DNA of 16,764 bases, from contig SFIQ01000027.1 of the NCBI GenBank assembly GCA_004555265.1, forward strand, positions 1 through 16,764, read 5' to 3'. This document shows, piece after piece, positions 1 through 6,482 of this stretch; the stretch's first letter is position 1, and each line of letters starts with the position of its first letter. Under the pieces are notes generated by a model, which was not told the origin of the DNA, searched no databases, and saw nothing but the letters and a program-made list of their open reading frames with translations. The position numbers and the translations under genes were made by a program. The stretch comes from Ruminococcus sp. GTDB taxonomy: Bacteria; Bacillota; Clostridia; Oscillospirales; Acutalibacteraceae.

Positions 1-1
1 C

Positions 2-382
2 CCCCCTGCCGTGCAGGAAAATCCCGCTTTACTTGAAAAGTATAACGCGGCATTTGAGCGCATGGCGGCGGAATACGAAGCATGCAAAGCGGCGGGCGTA
101 CCCGAAACGGATTTGGTGTATTACCAATTAAGCGGCAACACGGTGGACATTGTTTCCACGATGAACGCGCGCGAACTGTTGTTGTTTTTCCGTTTGCGCA
201 CCTGCACACGCGCCCAATGGGAAATTCGCGCACACGCGATAGAGGCTCTGCGCCTTTTGCGTGAGGTTTCGCCCGAGATTTTCAAATTCTACGGTCCGAG
301 TTGCTTTGCCGACGGCAAATGCCCCGAGGGCAAATTCTCCTGCGGGCGTATGGCGGAAATGCAGGAAGTGTTCGAGGAATAA
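2..382 (+). CDS. thyX: Flavin-dependent thymidylate synthase ThyX, C-terminal part (5' truncated by window edge)
   Basis: ThyX makes dTMP from dUMP using methylenetetrahydrofolate and reduced FAD. The frame is open to the left edge, so the GTG at 11 is probably internal. What remains is the C-terminal half. It carries the family's substrate-binding stretch (NARELLLFFRLR followed by CTRAQWEIR) and a typical Cys-containing tail (GKCPEGKFSCG) ending about 14 residues before the stop. The RHRxxS signature that defines the family lies upstream and is not visible. The gene ends at a TAA and is followed by a repeat-rich intergenic region. Identification rests on the RAQWEIR block and is fairly secure. 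Confidence 0.88.
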   Translation, partial: PPAVQENPALLEKYNAAFERMAAEYEACKAAGVPETDLVYYQLSGNTVDIVSTMNARELLLFFRLRTCTRAQWEIRAHAIEALRLLREVSPEIFKFYGPSCFADGKCPEGKFSCGRMAEMQEVFEE

Positions 383-408
383 GCGGGCACGGATCATGCG
401 GATTTGTA

Positions 409-501
409 TTTGTCATCTTGAGCGAAGCGAAGGATCTCAAACCGTACAAAGAGCAGAATGTGCAAAACGATATTCTTCGGCTTGTGCCTCAGAATGACAA
501 A
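409..501. repeat. Palindromic MITE-like repeat, module A
   Basis: A 93-bp unit starts with TTTGTCAT (409-416) and ends with ATGACAAA (494-501), with imperfect inverted homology extending inward (TTGAGCGAAGCGAAGGATCT on one side; the other side is related when reverse-complemented). I recognise the GAGCGAAGCGAAGGATCT motif from memory as recurring between genes in many bacterial genomes, but copy number here cannot be checked. It does not look coding. Confidence 0.6.
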
Positions 502-521
502 TTGGGGTTTGTCTATCCAAC

Positions 522-593
522 CGTAGGGGCGATTCACGAATCGCCCGTCGATTTTGATGTGATTTTGCGGAACGGTCAAGACCGTTCCCTACG
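522..593. repeat. Double-hairpin palindromic repeat, module B
   Basis: Two hairpins lie inside an outer inverted repeat, CGTAGGG at 522-528 and CCCTACG at 587-593. Hairpin 1 is GGGCGATT/AATCGCCC (527-546, loop CACG). Hairpin 2 is GGAACGGTC/GACCGTTCC (569-588, loop AA). The layout is that of a dispersed REP/BIME-like element. No reading frame of note crosses it. Confidence 0.6.
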
Positions 594-600
594 CACGAAA

Positions 601-664
601 GGGCGGGGGCTTGCTCCCGCCGTCAATTTGCAACGAGCCCCGCGGCGGGGGCAAGCCCCCGCCC
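601..664. repeat. GC-rich palindromic repeat, module C
   Basis: A perfect 14-bp inverted repeat, GGGCGGGGGCTTGC (601-614) against its complement at 651-664, encloses a 36-bp centre. It directly follows module B and is much more GC-rich than its surroundings. The remaining sequence from 665 to about 840 is AT-rich with one small hairpin (GCGTTCC/GGAACGC, 761-779) and no gene. Confidence 0.6.
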
Positions 665-841
665 TACCCTGAAAATTTTATTCCGTTAATCCCCCCACAA
701 ACCCCAATTTTGTAATTTTAAGATACTTTATAAAGAAACAAACGATGCAAAAAGCAGTCGGCGTTCCCTTTTGGAACGCGGGATTTGGAAAATAACCCAT
801 TCTGCAAAAACCAAAATTCTAAAACCGGAATTTCAAAATCA

Positions 842-887
842 AAAAGACCTTCTTTGGACAAAACCGTATGCCGAAAGAAGGTCTTTT
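842..887 (-). terminator. Rho-independent terminator of the perR operon
   Basis: A perfect 14-bp stem, AAAAGACCTTCTTT (842-855) with its complement at 874-887, lies just past the rubrerythrin stop codon. On the minus strand the stem is followed by a T-rich tract (CTTTTTGATTTT), as expected for a terminator of the leftward operon. The plus strand also ends in TTTT, so it may work in both directions. Confidence 0.75.
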
Positions 888-919
888 CTCATACTGTGAA
901 GCGTGGGCGGTCAGCCATA

Positions 920-1573
920 TCAATAATTGGCTTCGCTGACTTCAAAATAACTTTGCGGATAGGCGCAGACAGGGCAAATTTCAGGTGCTTTTGTGCCAAC
1001 CACAATATGCCCGCAGTTGCGGCACTCCCAAATTTTAACTTCGCTCTTTTCAAAAACAGCGGCGGTTTCCACACTCTTTAAAAGAGCGCGATAACGCTCC
1101 TCGTGATGCTTTTCAATCGCACCGACCATACGGAATTTTGCGGCAAGTTCCGGGAAGCCTTCCTCTTCCGCTGTTTTGGCAAAGCCGTCATACATATCCG
1201 TCCACTCATAGTTCTCGCCGTCGGCGGCTGCTGCCAAATTTGCGGCGGTATCTCCAATACCGTCTAACTCACGGAACCACATTTTTGCGTGTTCGCGCTC
1301 ATTTTCGGCGGTCTTTAAGAACAAAGCGGCAATCTGCTCGTAGCCCTCTTTTTGTGCCACAGCGGCAAAATAGGTATATTTATTTCTTGCGCCCGACTCC
1401 CCGTCAAACGCGGCGTGCAGGTTTTTCTCAGTTTGCGTGCCCGCATATTTGTTTTTGCTTTCCGTAGCCAGCGGTGCAAGATTTTCACCTTTCGCGCCGC
1501 AACGCGGACATACCGGCGTTTCGCCGTCTTTCACTTCAAAAACCTCACCGCATAATTTGCATTGATACTTCAT
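920..1573 (-). CDS. Rubrerythrin, probable independent start inside the fused frame
   Basis: Rubrerythrin is a cytoplasmic non-heme diiron peroxidase that reduces H2O2 in anaerobes. The 217-residue product starting at ATG 1573 has three parts: an N-terminal rubredoxin-like knuckle (CKLC, CPRC), a ferritin-like four-helix domain with diiron-type Glu/His residues (FDGESGARNKY, ENEREHAKMWF, EKHHEERY), and a C-terminal rubredoxin domain (CRNCGHI, CPVC). Carrying a rubredoxin motif at both ends is a rarer layout than the classical C-terminal one. An excellent ribosome binding site, GGAGG with 8 bp spacing, precedes this ATG, which argues that it is or was a separate gene. It lies in the same frame as the upstream glutamate-synthase-like gene with no stop between. 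Confidence 0.75.
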   Translation of the reverse strand: MKYQCKLCGEVFEVKDGETPVCPRCGAKGENLAPLATESKNKYAGTQTEKNLHAAFDGESGARNKYTYFAAVAQKEGYEQIAALFLKTAENEREHAKMWFRELDGIGDTAANLAAAADGENYEWTDMYDGFAKTAEEEGFPELAAKFRMVGAIEKHHEERYRALLKSVETAAVFEKSEVKIWECRNCGHIVVGTKAPEICPVCAYPQSYFEVSEANY

Positions 1574-3019
1574 TGTGTTTACCTCCGTAGTTTGTTTATT
1601 GAAATTGGGTTTTTTGGTTATGTTGGCTTGCCCTGCATGCCGAATACCCGTGTATTCGGCAATTTCTCGATCCGTGGTTATCAAATTCTCCGTCGACAGC
1701 CCGTGCACGTCGTGATTGCCCGTCACGCGGGCAAAGGTTTGCAGTTCCGCGCGCGAAACATTCAGGAAATTCGCCACGCGCTGTGCGGCGGCGTCAATAT
1801 GCAACCGTTTGCGAAGTTCAGGGTCTTGCGTTGCCACGCCGACCGGACAGTTGCCGCTTCCGCAGATGCGGTATTGCTGACACGCGGCGGCAATCAAACC
1901 GGCGCTTGCAATGGCAACGGCATCCGCACCCATCGCCAATGCTTTTGCAAAATCCGCCGACACCCGCAAGCCGCCGGTAATCACCAAAGAAATATCGGAA
2001 TGGACTTCGTCCAAATATTTTCTTGCGCGCGCAAGTGCATACACCGTAGGCACAGTGGTCGCCTCCCGCAAAAACAGCGGACTCGAACCCGTTGCGCCGC
2101 CCCTGCCGTCAATCGTAATGAAATCGGGCCGGGCGAACACGCAATATTCCAAATCCTGTTCAATATTCCCCGCGGCAATTTTGATGCCGATGGGTCGGCC
2201 GTCCGAGCGTCTGCGCAACATTTCTACCATATCGCGCAAATCCTCTTTGGTGTTAAGATTGGGGAACTTACTCGGACTTTGAATATCCTCGCCCTGCTTT
2301 TTTCCGCGGATAGCGGCGATTTCCGCCGTAACTTTTTCGCCCGGCAGATGCCCACCCATACCGGGCTTCGTCCCCTGCCCGATTTTAATTTCAATCGCAT
2401 CGGAAGTGCGCAGATTTTCATCGGTCACGCTGTACTGATTGGGGATATACTCAAATATGTATTTGTAAGCGGCTTGCTTTTCTTCCGGCAAAATGCCGCC
2501 CTCGCCGCTGCACATCGCGGTTTTTGCCATTGCCGAGCCCTTGGCAAGCGCAATTTTGACTTCTCTCGACAATGCGCCGAAGGACATATGCGAAATGTAG
2601 ATAGGACTTTGCAAAACCATCGGCTTTTTGGCGTGCTTGCCGATAACGGTCACGGTATCCACCGCTTCACCGTCATTTAGCGGCGGCGGATTGAGTTGCG
2701 CACCGAGCAACAAAATATCGTCCCAATTCGGCATCGGCATTTTGGTGCTCATTGCCCCGCCGATGGATTTGCCCGTCACTGCCATTTCGTGGATTTCCGC
2801 CATATAACGCGCAGACGGGTCGTGCCGCTCGGTGGCACTGTCATACGCCAAGTCCCCGCCGTGCGATTGCGGCGCGGACACTTGTACTTCATCGGGAATC
2901 GGTATCAAATTGGAAATCGGTTGTTTGCAAACCGGACAGCCGGTAAGCGCGGAAATCGGCTTGCCTTCCTTTTCCTCATCGTAGATTGCCCCGCAAATTC
3001 TGCATTTGTAGATGGCCAT
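920..3019 (-). CDS. Fused rubredoxin-like / glutamate synthase-like FMN domain / rubrerythrin protein
   Basis: One frame of 699 codons. Residues 1-45 form a rubredoxin-like zinc/iron knuckle (CRIC and CPVC). Residues about 85-455 are a glutamate synthase GltB-type alpha/beta-barrel: FMN-site GRGGATGSSP and a cysteine cluster CQQYRICGSGNC that fits the 3Fe-4S site. Residues 483-699 are a full rubrerythrin. The start at 3019 is chosen because AGAGGGG lies 6 bp upstream and the longer frame would overlap perR. The natural C-terminus of such synthase-like proteins is near EYTGIRH; here the frame continues through about 25 residues with no family resemblance into rubrerythrin. An internal ribbon of GGAGG sits before Met483, so two products may be made. 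The glutaminase domain of GltB is absent, as in the stand-alone family, so the true substrate is unclear. A redox role beside PerR is likely. Confidence 0.8.
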   Translation of the reverse strand: MAIYKCRICGAIYDEEKEGKPISALTGCPVCKQPISNLIPIPDEVQVSAPQSHGGDLAYDSATERHDPSARYMAEIHEMAVTGKSIGGAMSTKMPMPNWDDILLLGAQLNPPPLNDGEAVDTVTVIGKHAKKPMVLQSPIYISHMSFGALSREVKIALAKGSAMAKTAMCSGEGGILPEEKQAAYKYIFEYIPNQYSVTDENLRTSDAIEIKIGQGTKPGMGGHLPGEKVTAEIAAIRGKKQGEDIQSPSKFPNLNTKEDLRDMVEMLRRRSDGRPIGIKIAAGNIEQDLEYCVFARPDFITIDGRGGATGSSPLFLREATTVPTVYALARARKYLDEVHSDISLVITGGLRVSADFAKALAMGADAVAIASAGLIAAACQQYRICGSGNCPVGVATQDPELRKRLHIDAAAQRVANFLNVSRAELQTFARVTGNHDVHGLSTENLITTDREIAEYTGIRHAGQANITKKPNFNKQTTEVNTMKYQCKLCGEVFEVKDGETPVCPRCGAKGENLAPLATESKNKYAGTQTEKNLHAAFDGESGARNKYTYFAAVAQKEGYEQIAALFLKTAENEREHAKMWFRELDGIGDTAANLAAAADGENYEWTDMYDGFAKTAEEEGFPELAAKFRMVGAIEKHHEERYRALLKSVETAAVFEKSEVKIWECRNCGHIVVGTKAPEICPVCAYPQSYFEVSEANY
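1574..1592 (-). promoter_or_regulatory. Internal ribbon: ribosome binding site for rubrerythrin within the fused frame
   Basis: On the minus strand ACGGAGG is followed by TAAACACA and then ATG at 1573. This Shine-Dalgarno is stronger than needed by chance and lies inside an open frame, so it decides that rubrerythrin can be translated on its own. Confidence 0.7.
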
Positions 3020-3033
3020 AAAACACCCCTCTT

Positions 3034-3426
3034 TTATTTTTGGTTTTTCATTTGACAATCCGGACACAAACCTTCAAACAGCAAACGGTGGCGCTGGATT
3101 TGAAAGCCCGTTTCCTGCGCGATTTGTGCGTCGTATTCCGTATGATAGCCGAGCGGCGCGTCAAACACCCGCCCGCAACTTGTGCAAAAAATATGGTAAT
3201 GCCTGTCAAGACGCAAATCATAGCGATCCGCCGCAGGCACTTTGACATTTGTAATCTCGGCGTTTTCCGATAAAACGCCAAGATTGCGGTACACCGTACC
3301 CCGACTGATTTTTTCGTCCTTTGCGCGTACATCCAAATAGATTTGGTCGGCGGTCGGGTGGTCACACCTTGCCGAAACTGCGTCCAAAATCATTTGACGC
3401 TGCTTGGAATTTCGTTGCTTTTTCAT
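3034..3426 (-). CDS. perR: PerR-like peroxide-responsive repressor (Fur family)
   Basis: A 130-residue Fur-family regulator. An N-terminal winged helix (residues about 5-60, ending in SRGTVYRNLGVL) binds DNA, and the C-terminal metal-binding dimer domain has DRYD, HYHIFC, the CxxC pair TSCG/CPDC for structural zinc, and VFD. The Asp in VFD, where Fur proteins usually carry Glu, and the HYH motif favour PerR over Fur. PerR senses H2O2 by metal-catalysed oxidation of His ligands and derepresses peroxide defence genes. It is first in a leftward operon, 14 bp from the next start, whose products (rubrerythrin, redox flavoprotein) fit a PerR regulon. The ribosome binding site is GGAG, 7 bp before the ATG. 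Confidence is high for the family and moderate for PerR over another Fur subtype. Confidence 0.85.
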   Translation of the reverse strand: MKKQRNSKQRQMILDAVSARCDHPTADQIYLDVRAKDEKISRGTVYRNLGVLSENAEITNVKVPAADRYDLRLDRHYHIFCTSCGRVFDAPLGYHTEYDAQIAQETGFQIQRHRLLFEGLCPDCQMKNQK

Positions 3427-3456
3427 TTGAATCTCCGTTTTAATATTAGGACTTAT

Positions 3457-3471
3457 TATTGATAATTATAG
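3457..3471 (-). promoter_or_regulatory. Candidate PerR box overlapping the perR -10
   Basis: The minus-strand 15-mer CTATAATTATCAATA matches 11 of 14 defined positions of the PerR consensus TTATAATNATTATAA known from Bacillus. It covers the -10 element, which would give autorepression. The region is AT-rich, so a chance match is possible. Confidence 0.45.
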
Positions 3472-3493
3472 TATGGAAAAACAAAATCGTCAA
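3465..3493 (-). promoter_or_regulatory. Sigma-A-type promoter of the perR operon
   Basis: On the minus strand, -35 TTGACG (3488-3493) and -10 TATAAT (3465-3470) are separated by exactly 17 bp. The predicted start of transcription is near 3458, about 30 bp upstream of the perR ATG. Confidence 0.8.
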
Positions 3494-3606
3494 GGGAAAA
3501 ATCGGAAAAAGGTTGCCGGACGCACTGCAATTTCGGAAGCATTGCAGATTTGTGTGGGGAATGCAAATTTCAAGGATTACTCGTTCGGTCTTGGTAAATT
3601 GCGTAA

Positions 3607-5331
3607 TCAAAAAGACTGCAAACCTTTTCGTTTGCAGTCTTTCTTTTGGTGGAGACAGAGGGGATCGAAGCTTCGCTTCGTTCGTTTGCTGCGCAAACCT
3701 TTCGCATTCTTTGTCGGTTGCGGCTCTGCCGAACGGCAAACCGCCGCAACATCGACGGTGGGGTTCGCTCCCCTCTCGCCATTTGCAAAACAAATAAAAA
3801 ACTGCAAACCTTTTCGTTTGCAGTCTTTCTGTGGAGCGGGTGTCATCAAAGATGAACACCCCTCCGTTTCGTTATTTTCGCCTTCAAAAGCATCTTCAAT
3901 ATCTTCAATCGGGATATTTTCGATGCTCAACGGCTTCTTACTTGCATTGATAATCAAGGTGAAGTGATCGTCATACAAGTAAATGGAGTGAACGAATATA
4001 TTGATAATCGCTCTGCGCTTATTAAAATCATCAAGGGGCATTTCGCATACATAATCAAGAAAGGCTAAAATCTGCGCTTCGGACAAACAGATCTTTTTAT
4101 TGTTTTCTATGGCGAGCTGGGTTTCCAATTCCTCTTTTTCTGCTTGTCGCTGATGCAGTCGCTCGGTGAGCATATCAACCGCTTGACCTTGCTCAATACC
4201 TTTCCAAAGGTTTTCAATGGCAATATCAACTTCTTTAATTGCTTTCTTAATTGCACGCACCGATATATTATCGGGACTCTTATTACATTCCTCTGCAACC
4301 TTTTTGGCGATATATCGAATTTTCTCGTCGGTCAGCATTTTCAAGCATTCGCTGACAACCCGATCTTCGATATAGTCCTTGCCGATTATCTTCTTATCAC
4401 ATTTCTTTTTGCGGGCTTTCTTGCACATATAGTAGTGATATTGCTTGCTGGACTTTCCCGTGCCGCCGTATCCCACCATCATTTCTTTGCAATGACCGCA
4501 GAACAATTTCGTGGTCAATAGATACTCATTTTCGCCCCGTGTGCGGGCAGGTGCAGATTTGTTCTTATTCATAAGCGCTTGTACCCGATAGAATAGGTCG
4601 TCATCCAAGATGCGTGGCATTCCGCCGGGCGTTTCAACTCCTTTGTATAAATATATGCCGATATAGCGTTTGTTTTTGAGAAGGCGGCTAAGGCTGTTAT
4701 ATGTGAATTCGTTACCAAGTGAGGTTTTAACCTTTCTTCTCTGTAAATCCTTTACGATTTCTGCTTTGGTTTCACCACTTGCATAACGCTCATATATTTC
4801 ACGGACAATTGCTGCTTCTTCCTCATCAACATAAAAAGTGCGATCCTTTTTATTCACCTTAAAGCCAAGTCCGGGGTTACTGCCATTGGATAAGCACTTT
4901 TCGGCATTGATAGACATTCCCCGGTGGATTTTCTGCGCAAGCTCTACGGAATAATATTCTGCCATACTTTCAAGGACGCCTTCAATAAGAATACCCGAAG
5001 CATCGTCGGTGATATTCTCTTTTGCAGATAATACTCTGACACCGTTTTTTTTGAGTTTTGCTTTATAAATGGCACTGTCATATCGATTGCGGGCGAAGCG
5101 GTCAAGCTGATATACAAGTACACCCTCAAAGGTGTGCTTATCGCTGTCTGCAATCATCCTTTGGAAATCAGCACGATTATCAAACTTGCCGCTTTGCGCT
5201 CGGTCAATATATTCACCGACTACCGTGTAATTGTGCGACTCGGCATATTCATAACAGACCTTTAACTGTCCTTCAATGGATTGCTCGGTTTGGCTATGGC
5301 TGGAAAACCGAGCGTATATTACAACATTCAT
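3607..5331 (-). CDS. Large serine recombinase with a repeat-derived C-terminal extension
   Basis: A site-specific recombinase that would integrate and excise the element through a serine-DNA intermediate. Residues 1-150 are the resolvase catalytic domain (YARFSSHSQ, nucleophile probably Ser10; LDRFARNRYD). About 160-260 is the recombinase DNA-binding domain (SNPGLGF, DEEEAAIVREIYERY). About 295-340 is the zinc beta-ribbon (FCGHCKEMM with CKKARKKKC). About 375-430 is the coiled coil typical of large serine recombinases. The start at 5331 is chosen because GGAGG lies 7 bp upstream; an ATG at 5355 has no suitably spaced site. The family-like part ends near residue 498. The last ~76 residues translate the junction repeats (the peptide KDCKRKGLQ occurs twice) and are probably not a functional domain. 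The gene lies at the left edge of the IME with its 3' end facing the junction. Confidence 0.9.
   Translation of the reverse strand: MNVVIYARFSSHSQTEQSIEGQLKVCYEYAESHNYTVVGEYIDRAQSGKFDNRADFQRMIADSDKHTFEGVLVYQLDRFARNRYDSAIYKAKLKKNGVRVLSAKENITDDASGILIEGVLESMAEYYSVELAQKIHRGMSINAEKCLSNGSNPGLGFKVNKKDRTFYVDEEEAAIVREIYERYASGETKAEIVKDLQRRKVKTSLGNEFTYNSLSRLLKNKRYIGIYLYKGVETPGGMPRILDDDLFYRVQALMNKNKSAPARTRGENEYLLTTKLFCGHCKEMMVGYGGTGKSSKQYHYYMCKKARKKKCDKKIIGKDYIEDRVVSECLKMLTDEKIRYIAKKVAEECNKSPDNISVRAIKKAIKEVDIAIENLWKGIEQGQAVDMLTERLHQRQAEKEELETQLAIENNKKICLSEAQILAFLDYVCEMPLDDFNKRRAIINIFVHSIYLYDDHFTLIINASKKPLSIENIPIEDIEDAFEGENNETEGCSSLMTPAPQKDCKRKGLQFFICFANGERGANPTVDVAAVCRSAEPQPTKNAKGLRSKRTKRSFDPLCLHQKKDCKRKGLQSF
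3611..3642. terminator. Terminator-like hairpin, copy 1 of a 30-bp direct repeat
   Basis: A perfect 13-bp stem, AAAGACTGCAAAC (3611-3623) with its complement at 3630-3642 and loop CTTTTC, is flanked by A-runs and T-runs on both sides, so it can terminate in either direction. Positions 3615-3644 are repeated exactly at 3801-3830. It lies at the 3' end of the recombinase frame. The stretch 3494-3610 upstream of it holds no gene, only a small hairpin (CTGCAAT/ATTGCAG, 3525-3547). Confidence 0.7.
3647..3785. repeat. Structured palindromic unit between the two hairpins, with a tRNA-3'-end-like edge
   Basis: The unit is bounded by related inverted ends: AGAGGGGATCGAA near 3656-3668, and the complement of AGAGGGGAGCGAA near 3765-3777. 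The centre has nested palindromes (GTTGCGG/CCGCAAC around TGCCGAACGGCA, 3717-3754; GTTTGC/GCAAAC). The left edge read on the minus strand (3669 to 3647) has the exact 7+5+7+1+3 layout of a tRNA T-loop, T-stem 3' half, acceptor 3' half, discriminator and CCA, but the 5' T-stem half is missing. It looks like a dispersed non-coding repeat rather than coding sequence. Confidence 0.5.
3801..3830. repeat. Copy 2 of the 30-bp direct repeat (hairpin)
   Basis: Identical to 3615-3644 over 30 bp. The core stem ACTGCAAAC/GTTTGCAGT is intact, but the outer A:T arm has one mismatch compared with copy 1. It is followed by a GGGTGT/ACACCC hairpin at 3838-3861. The two copies are 186 bp apart and mark the probable boundary zone between chromosome and integrated element. 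Confidence 0.65.
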
Positions 5332-5361
5332 ATGTGTTCCTCCAATCGTATCCATACATAA

Positions 5362-5598
5362 TTATAATCCTCCTTTGTTTGCTGTCGAATGTGCGAAAAC
5401 TCCGACGCCCGATGCAGTTGCATCGGGTGTCATTTCTGTATATTCAGGGTGTTTTGCTAACCATTTTTCAAAGTAGGCTTTGCCCTCATCACTGTCATAG
5501 AATTTTCTGATTTCAGGTGCTAAGGCTTTAGCAAAAGAAGTGAGCAGTTCTTCGGGTAACTCTACCTTGGTATAATCAATCTTAGGATATTTCTTCAT
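5362..5598 (-). CDS. Small hypothetical protein of the element backbone
   Basis: A 78-residue protein, acidic to neutral, with no signal peptide or membrane segment. The start is ATG 5598 with GAGGTG just upstream. It begins 9 bp after the parB-family stop, and its own stop sits within the AAAGGAGG that precedes the recombinase leader, so it is co-translated with its neighbours. I see predicted helix (PEELLTSFAKALAPEIRKFY) and a short YFEKWLAKHPEY motif, but recognise no family. Position between ParB and the recombinase suggests a role in element maintenance or excision, which is inference only. Confidence 0.75.
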   Translation of the reverse strand: MKKYPKIDYTKVELPEELLTSFAKALAPEIRKFYDSDEGKAYFEKWLAKHPEYTEMTPDATASGVGVFAHSTANKGGL

Positions 5599-5607
5599 AG
5601 GCTCACC

Positions 5608-6480
5608 TCATCGTTCTCGGTCACGCTGTCGAATCAGATAGCGGCGGTAATGCTCGCAGGCCTTCAAAACAAACTCCTCAGCCTGCTTTGCATTGGCGTT
5701 AGGGACATATTGGCGTATACGCTCCATCGGGACTTTGAACATTTCCCTCTGATTGGCTTTTTCCTCGCTCATAACGGCGGCGATCACTTCGGGAGTTAGA
5801 CCTTGCTCTTGGCTCATCTTCTTAAAGCGGCAAGCCTGAGAGAGCGACGGAGTGCAATCGTTCAGTTCCATCTGTTCCAAAAGGTCATACTGTTCCTGTT
5901 CATCGAGATAGGAAAGCTCAACGGCGGGAGTAAAGGAAATACGCCCCTCATCCACATATTGCAGGATTTCTGGGATAAGGTTGGTAAGACGGATATAGCG
6001 CTGAACAGTTTTATAACTGTCGCCCGTATCTGCTCCAATTTGTGCGGTAGTACGGTTGTCATCGGACTTCGGGACAACTTGTCCCGAAGTTAAATCTGTT
6101 CTCCAACCTTTATGGTTCATAGCATCCGCTTTCATTTTGTAAGCTAAGGCTTTTTCAGATGGCAGAATGTGCTCTCGGTGCAGGTTACTGTCCACAAGCA
6201 CAATAGCCGCTGCATCACGGTCAAGGGAAACAACTAAGGCAGGGACTTCTGTAATCCCTGCCTTAACTGCGGCGTGTAAGCGGCGGTGTCCGCTTATGAC
6301 TTCATATTCATCTGTGTTTTCAATCGGTCGGACGATTAACGGTGACAAAATACCGACTGTCTGTACACTTTCAATTAGCGTATTCATTTCCTCATCGTCC
6401 TTGACCTTGAACGGATGTCCCTCAAACGGGCGAAGCTTTGAAACTGGAATATTAACCGGTTTTTTCATAGTATTTTTCAT
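5608..6480 (-). CDS. ParB/Spo0J-family partition-like DNA-binding protein
   Basis: About 290 residues. The N-terminal half is the ParB nucleotide-binding fold: the VSKLRPFEGHPF strand, then GHRRLHAA (about residues 64-71), then NLHREHILPSEKA. These correspond to the conserved CTP/DNA-clamp boxes of the family. An HTH region follows (GADTGDSYKTVQRYIRLTNL). Such proteins load on parS-like sites for segregation, or act as element regulators. No ParA partner is present. An ATG at 6486 overlaps the relaxase stop as ATGA, but AGGAG sits only 3 bp from it; the ATG at 6480 has 9 bp spacing and is preferred. Translation is coupled to the relaxase gene either way. The C-terminal 100 residues are charged and unassigned. 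Confidence 0.88.
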   Translation of the reverse strand: MKNTMKKPVNIPVSKLRPFEGHPFKVKDDEEMNTLIESVQTVGILSPLIVRPIENTDEYEVISGHRRLHAAVKAGITEVPALVVSLDRDAAAIVLVDSNLHREHILPSEKALAYKMKADAMNHKGWRTDLTSGQVVPKSDDNRTTAQIGADTGDSYKTVQRYIRLTNLIPEILQYVDEGRISFTPAVELSYLDEQEQYDLLEQMELNDCTPSLSQACRFKKMSQEQGLTPEVIAAVMSEEKANQREMFKVPMERIRQYVPNANAKQAEEFVLKACEHYRRYLIRQRDRER

Positions 6481-6482
6481 TT

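Noticed and set aside
1562..2680. Long plus-strand frame of 372 codons
   Set aside because: It is antisense to the glutamate-synthase-like gene, has no ribosome binding site, and its Arg/His-rich composition is that of a shadow frame.
3020..3067. A longer N-terminus for the glutamate-synthase-like protein
   Set aside because: It would overlap the perR stop, and AGAGGGG stands correctly before ATG 3019.
3647..3669. A tRNA gene
   Set aside because: Only the T-loop to CCA part is present. There is no 5' T-stem half, anticodon arm or D arm, so it is a fragment or coincidence.
3446..3859. 137-codon minus-strand frame and several plus-strand frames over the junction repeats
   Set aside because: They translate only repeats and hairpins; the peptide repeats come from the 30-bp DNA repeat and not from a protein domain.
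5332..5355. The recombinase starting at ATG 5355
   Set aside because: GGAGG is 7 bp before ATG 5331 and the family N-terminus begins there; the 5355 start has a poorly spaced site.
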